NCBI RefSeq assembly: GCF_008122205.1
Contig: NZ_PHNJ01000012.1
Location: 1 to 64,000, forward strand
Direction of reading: 5' to 3'
Source of the DNA: Natronococcus pandeyae
GTDB lineage: Archaea > Halobacteriota > Halobacteria > Halobacteriales > Natrialbaceae
DNA: 64,000 bases
A program made the position numbers and the translations under genes. Numbering within the stretch: position 1 is the first letter of the stretch; each line of letters opens with the position of its first letter. Below the pieces are notes generated by a model. That model saw only the letters and a list, made by a program, of their open reading frames with translations. It made no database searches and was not told the origin of the DNA. Below, in pieces: positions 60,332-64,000 of the stretch.

Positions 60332-61708
60332 ATGAACGCAGATAACTCGGCTCGTCGTGCATTTCTGAAACGACTCGGCATCGCAACCGCAGCAGCTACC
60401 GCGGTCGGCACCGGAACCGCGGCCGCGTCGCCGCCGGCCCACGCCAACGCTCGCACTCGAGGGCGAATCGATAAACTCGGACAGGCGCTTCCCGAAGACG
60501 CGCCGCGGTACACGTACGGCCACGTCCGCGAGGACGGGCTGTACGGCGCGGTAAGTAGCTTCCCCCGGGGTGGAAACAACTACGGGAGTACGCTATACGA
60601 TCTCGAAGACCTGGAGAATCCCACCGAAGTCCACCGGCTCGAAACCGCCAACGAGGCCACCCGATCGAACAACATCAAGTTCGACGGCAGCCGCGACGGA
60701 CTCTACTACCGAACCCAGGAAGCCGACGACCTCGGCGAGGACGACCAGATCGGTCAGATGGGCTTCGAAGTGATCGACTACGGCTGGGGCGAGGGCACTC
60801 CCGAGGAGCCGAAGATCATCGCGCAGGTCGACACCCCGAACACGGGTGTTCACACGCTCGCCGAACATCCCGAAGAGCCCATTATCTACGTCATCGACAA
60901 GGCCGCGAGCGAGCCTGGCGTGATCCCGGTCGACGTGAGCGACCCGGCGAACCCCGAACTCGCCGGCCTCTACGGTCCACCGGGGTACTGCCACGACACC
61001 GAGGTCGATCCCGTCCGGAACGTGCTCCACTGTGCGTACATCGCCGGCGATTTCGAGGGGTACGCGATCCTCGACCTCGAGGAGCCGCTGGCGCCGACGG
61101 AGATCGGTCGGTTCGACTACGACGACCACCCCGACTACACCGAGGTTGGCGAACCCGGCTTCGAGGACTGTCACCAGGCCAGTTTCGACCCCGAGCGCGG
61201 GCTTGCGATCGTCGGCGACGAGATCTGCGCCGCGCCCGCGATCCCGGGCGGCAAGCACGTCTTCGACATCGGCTGGGGCGAGGGGAGCCTCGAGGAGCCG
61301 AAACCCATCGGCTTCACGCACGCACCCGACGCCCGGGAACAAGAGAACTTCTGCTTCTGGACGACGCACTTCCACGACGTCGTTCACGACGGCGACGAGG
61401 TGTTGCTCGTCGACGGCGGCTACCGGCAGGGGACGTGGGTCGCGAACATCACCGATCCGACGAACCCGGTTCCGACCGAGCGGTACGCGACCGACGACCG
61501 ACTGGAGGAGGCCGAGGACCATTCGCCGGGAACGCCGCCGTACTGCTGGTCGGCGGTCTACAACGAGGCCCGGGACTTCGTCTTCGCCAGCGACACCCTC
61601 ACCGGCGCCTACACGTTCGATATCTCCGCGAAACCGGCCCGGGGCGAGGACGGCGGCGGCCCGGACGGCCACTACGACCTCGAGGCGATTCTCGAGCGCG
61701 GTGAGTAA
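60332..61708 (+). CDS. Exported LVIVD-type beta-propeller protein
   Basis: A 458-residue protein with a Tat signal (SARRAFLKRLGIATAAATAV, ending AAASPP). The mature part repeats a unit like VIPVDVSDPANPELAGLYGPPG and WVANITDPTNPVPTERYATD. Several DxxDP-x-x-P-x-x-x-G units of this kind are characteristic of LVIVD repeats, which form a beta-propeller. Conserved His and Asp-rich loops (GYCHDTEVDPVRNVLHCAYIAGD, FHDVVHDGDEVLLVDGGYRQG) may bind metal. No enzymatic role is known. In-frame ATGs at 60272 and 60281 precede it; the ATG at 60332 gives the shortest N-region before the twin arginines. Confidence 0.83.
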   Translation: MNADNSARRAFLKRLGIATAAATAVGTGTAAASPPAHANARTRGRIDKLGQALPEDAPRYTYGHVREDGLYGAVSSFPRGGNNYGSTLYDLEDLENPTEVHRLETANEATRSNNIKFDGSRDGLYYRTQEADDLGEDDQIGQMGFEVIDYGWGEGTPEEPKIIAQVDTPNTGVHTLAEHPEEPIIYVIDKAASEPGVIPVDVSDPANPELAGLYGPPGYCHDTEVDPVRNVLHCAYIAGDFEGYAILDLEEPLAPTEIGRFDYDDHPDYTEVGEPGFEDCHQASFDPERGLAIVGDEICAAPAIPGGKHVFDIGWGEGSLEEPKPIGFTHAPDAREQENFCFWTTHFHDVVHDGDEVLLVDGGYRQGTWVANITDPTNPVPTERYATDDRLEEAEDHSPGTPPYCWSAVYNEARDFVFASDTLTGAYTFDISAKPARGEDGGGPDGHYDLEAILERGE

Positions 61709-61756
61709 GCCGGCGCGTCGATCGTCACGAACCGACTTTGCGCCGGTACGGACCCA

Positions 61757-62416
61757 TCAGTAGATGAGTTCGTCGTCGTTATCGACCATGTACAGCGTCC
61801 GCGCGGCGATGTTCACCGCGTGATCGCCGACGCGCTCGAGATCGCGGATCGTCAGCAACATCCGGGAGACGTCTTCGAGCAGCGGTTCGCCGCCGGCCTC
61901 GGTCTCGAGCAGGTCCTGGATGACGACCTCGCTCGCCCGTTCGCAGAGCGCATCGATCTCGTCGTCGGCGGATGCGATCTCGTGTGTCGCCGCGGCGTCG
62001 TCGCTCGCGTAGGCATTCATCGCATCCTCGATCATTCCGATCGTCTCCTCGCCGATGTACGCGATGTCGATGTCCGAGTATCGGTCCTGTTTCGCCTGCT
62101 GGGTGTACTCCCCGATGTTCACCGCCAGATCGCCGATGCGCTCGAGATCGGTGATGATCTTGAACGACGCGGCGATAAACCGCAGGTCGCCCGCGACGGG
62201 TTGCTGGAGCGCGAGCAGGTCGATACACTCCTGCTCGAGGTCGAGGTACAGCTGATTGATCTCGTGGTCGCTCGCGATGACCGACTCCGCGAGCGCGTCG
62301 TCTTTTCGTTCGTACGCCTCGAGGGCTCGTTGCAGCCGTCGACAGACGGCGTCGCTCATCTCCACCACGTTCGTTCGCAGTTGCTCGAGTTGGTGCTGAT
62401 AGTCAGTTCGTGCCAT
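61757..62416 (-). CDS. phoU: Phosphate-signalling protein PhoU
   Basis: A 219-residue PhoU: MARTDYQHQLEQLRTNVVEM begins the first of two three-helix repeats. DLEQECIDLLALQQPVAGDLR, AASFKIITDLERIGDLAVNIGEY and the matching LLTIRDLERVGDHAVNIAARTLYM are the duplicated E/D-x3-D-containing metal-binding helices. It regulates the Pst phosphate transporter and associated signalling. It is 112 bp downstream of pstA on the same strand, the space where pstB would normally lie. The ATG at 62416 gives the standard start. Confidence 0.95.
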   Translation of the reverse strand: MARTDYQHQLEQLRTNVVEMSDAVCRRLQRALEAYERKDDALAESVIASDHEINQLYLDLEQECIDLLALQQPVAGDLRFIAASFKIITDLERIGDLAVNIGEYTQQAKQDRYSDIDIAYIGEETIGMIEDAMNAYASDDAAATHEIASADDEIDALCERASEVVIQDLLETEAGGEPLLEDVSRMLLTIRDLERVGDHAVNIAARTLYMVDNDDELIY

Positions 62417-62528
62417 GAGTAACGGGATATTCGGGTGCTGTAGTTCTGAACTTGCCGACGACGGACTCGAGTACGGCCGCTGGCTCGTCGGGACGAGTAG
62501 CAAACGATCGCTATCCGACGGTGCTGGC

Positions 62529-63428
62529 TTAGATATCCGTCTCATATTTATTTCGCAGGTAGACCGCGATCCCGTTCATGACGAACACGAACGCGAGCAA
62601 CACCGCAATTCCGGTCGCCGCGAGGTGGACGAAGTGCTGGCTCGGCTCGGCCGCCCAGTTGTAGATCTGCGTCGGCATCGCGCTAAACCGATCGAACGGG
62701 CCGAACGGGGTTCGGTTGACGAACAGCGCGCCGACCATGATCAGTGGAGCGGTTTCGCCGATCGCGCGGGCGAGCGCCAGGATGGTTCCCGTCATGATCC
62801 CGGGCATCGCCGCCGGGAGCACGACTCGACGGATCGTCTGCCACTCGGTTGCGCCGGTGGCGTAGGAGCCGTTCCTGACGCCGTCGGGGACCGACCGGAG
62901 TGCTTCCTGCGTGGTGACGATAATGATCGGCATCACCAGCAGCGCGAGCGCGACCGAACCGGCGATCAGGATCGGCCCGATACCGATCCCGTTGACGAAC
63001 GCGGCCAGCGCGAGCAGCCCGTAGACGATCGACGGCACGCCGGCGAGGTTCGCGAGGTTCGCCTCGATGAGCCGCGTGACGCGTGTGTCGGGCGCGTACT
63101 CCTCGAGGTAGATCGCCGAGCCGACGCCGACGAAAAAGGAGAGAATCGCCGTCAGGACCATCAGCATGATCGAGGCGACGATCGCCCCCCTGAACCCCGC
63201 GAGTTCTTCGCGACGGGAGCCGTCCCGGGTGAAGAACTCGCCGAGACCGATGTCGTACTCGGTAACGCCGACGTAGAAGTCGGTCGCGACGTCGAGCAAC
63301 AGCAGCGCCAGCATCACGACGCCGAACATCGAGGCGGCGAAGATGACCCCGAGAAAGAGGCGGTTCTTCAGGTGTTCCCACTCGAGGTCGATTTCGGTGA
63401 ACAGGGGGTCGTCCGTCTCCGTGCTCAT
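62529..63428 (-). CDS. pstA: Phosphate ABC transporter permease PstA
   Basis: A 299-residue ABC permease with six membrane helices. The EAA-loop region, which contacts the ATPase, is RSVPDGVRNGSYATGATEWQTIRRVVLPAAMPGIMTGTILALARAIGETAPL, in the PstA form. VGVGSAIYLEEYAPD and NLAGVPSIVYGLLALAAFVN are conserved in PstA/PstC. The start overlaps the pstC stop by 4 bp (ATGA), so the two permeases are cotranslated. The ATPase PstB is not next in line. Confidence 0.95.
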   Translation of the reverse strand: MSTETDDPLFTEIDLEWEHLKNRLFLGVIFAASMFGVVMLALLLLDVATDFYVGVTEYDIGLGEFFTRDGSRREELAGFRGAIVASIMLMVLTAILSFFVGVGSAIYLEEYAPDTRVTRLIEANLANLAGVPSIVYGLLALAAFVNGIGIGPILIAGSVALALLVMPIIIVTTQEALRSVPDGVRNGSYATGATEWQTIRRVVLPAAMPGIMTGTILALARAIGETAPLIMVGALFVNRTPFGPFDRFSAMPTQIYNWAAEPSQHFVHLAATGIAVLLAFVFVMNGIAVYLRNKYETDI

Positions 63429-64000
63429 CGGTACTCCTCCTGGAATCGGCGTTTGAACCGGTCGTTGAGCAGATTCATCGTTAGAGTCATCACGAACAAC
63501 ACGAGGCCGACGGCGAACAGGCTCTGGTACTCAACGGTGCCGACCGCGGACGTTCCGCGGGCCATCGAGACCATGTACGCCGTCATCGTCATGATCTCGC
63601 TGAACGGGTTGGCGGTAACGTTCGCGTTGAAGCCGGCCGCGAGCGTGACGGCCATCGTCTCGCCGATCGCCCGCGAGACCGCGAGGATGTACGACGCGAA
63701 GACGCCCGAGATCGACGCCGGCAGCACGATCTTCGTCGATACGTCGAACCGCGTCGCGCCGAGGGCGTACGCGCCGTTTCGGAGGTCGTCGGGTACCGCC
63801 GACATGGAGTCCTCGCTGATCGAGGAAACCATCGGAATCGTCATGATACCGACGACGAGAATCCCCGAGAGCATGCTGTAGCGGCCGATGTTGATGCCGA
63901 ACAGCGCCTCGGCGATCGGAGCGAGGACGACCGGATTGATGAAGGCGATCGCGAAGTAGCCGTAGACGATCGTCGGAATCCCGGCGAGGATCTCGAGCGT
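63425..64000 (-). CDS. pstC: Phosphate ABC transporter permease PstC, 5' part outside the window
   Basis: The last 191 residues of PstC are present; the gene continues past base 64000. The visible part begins TLEILAGIPTIVYGYFAIAF, the conserved PstC segment, followed by SGILVVGIMTIPMVSSISED. The EAA loop is SAVPDDLRNGAYALGATRFDVSTKIVLPASISGVFASYILAVSRAIGETMAV, and the last helix is YQSLFAVGLVLFVMTLTMNLL. It couples with PstA to make the membrane channel for phosphate. Confidence 0.93.
   Translation of the reverse strand, partial: TLEILAGIPTIVYGYFAIAFINPVVLAPIAEALFGINIGRYSMLSGILVVGIMTIPMVSSISEDSMSAVPDDLRNGAYALGATRFDVSTKIVLPASISGVFASYILAVSRAIGETMAVTLAAGFNANVTANPFSEIMTMTAYMVSMARGTSAVGTVEYQSLFAVGLVLFVMTLTMNLLNDRFKRRFQEEYR

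Noticed and set aside
1-64000. tRNA, rRNA, insertion sequences, integrase or toxin-antitoxin genes
   Set aside because: I looked for tRNA cloverleaf arms, transposase and recombinase motifs and small overlapping toxin-antitoxin pairs and found none that I could support.

Overview
This 64 kb window is a piece of a haloarchaeal chromosome, most like the Natrinema/Haloterrigena/Natrialba group; that placement comes from general protein style only. The proteins are strongly acidic and the DNA is GC-rich. The window carries archaeal L11, L1, P0/L10 and P1/L12 ribosomal proteins, a TFB initiation factor, a HalX response regulator, a bacterio-opsin-activator-type HTH regulator, many Tat signals with lipoboxes, AT-rich TATA boxes close to start codons, and frequent ATGA/GTGA gene overlaps. 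I see no rRNA, tRNA, CRISPR array, insertion sequence or integrase.

Layout. 1-2.1 kb: the 3' end of an acidic repeat protein, a HEWD-type small protein, CutA and rpl11. 2.2-8.5 kb (minus strand): a block lying between rpl11 and rpl1, with a methyltransferase, a GT4 glycosyltransferase, a 6-pyruvoyl-tetrahydropterin-synthase homologue, a small TFS-like zinc ribbon, an MDR dehydrogenase, a CDP-alcohol phosphatidyltransferase and two membrane proteins. 8.6-10.8 kb: rpl1-rpl10-rpl12 behind a structured leader. 10.9-17.7 kb: a HAD hydrolase, a TctA-like permease, a coupled lactonase-like MBL enzyme and iron alcohol dehydrogenase, BtpA, an old-yellow-enzyme homologue and a halocyanin. 17.8-28.4 kb: an MscS channel, thioredoxin-fold protein, Lrp regulator with aminotransferase, Acr3-like transporter, Eis-like acetyltransferase, two DAO-type flavoenzymes and an ornithine-cyclodeaminase homologue. 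28.5-36.2 kb: a degenerate PAS-PAS-GAF sensor kinase, a repeat cluster, a HalX regulator, purL, a PHP-domain protein, an asparagine-synthetase-like protein and a cupin.

36.2-44.3 kb is the most interesting part. It holds an Mrp/ApbC Fe-S carrier, a three-gene membrane electron-transfer module (small membrane protein, NrfD, 4x[4Fe-4S] protein with a ~185-residue acidic insert and an internal Tat signal) with no catalytic subunit, a bat-type HTH regulator, an epoxide-hydrolase-like protein and the copper nitrite reductase NirK. One palindrome, CGAACA-N2-TTCG, lies upstream of the Fe-S/NrfD operon, the regulator and nirK. A one-mismatch copy lies about 80 bp upstream of the halocyanin gene 26 kb away. 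This suggests a denitrification regulon that includes an undescribed quinol-linked complex.

44.4-64 kb: a Tat-exported surface protein built from ~266-residue repeats, a 41-residue zinc finger, TFB, GatC-GatA, a winged-helix regulator, a TANGO2/NRDE protein, the menaquinone genes menB and menA-menC-menE (menF and menD are not next to them), three exported proteins (gamma-glutamyltransferase, M14 carboxypeptidase, LVIVD-type propeller), and phoU-pstA-pstC. In that last group pstB is missing from its usual place.
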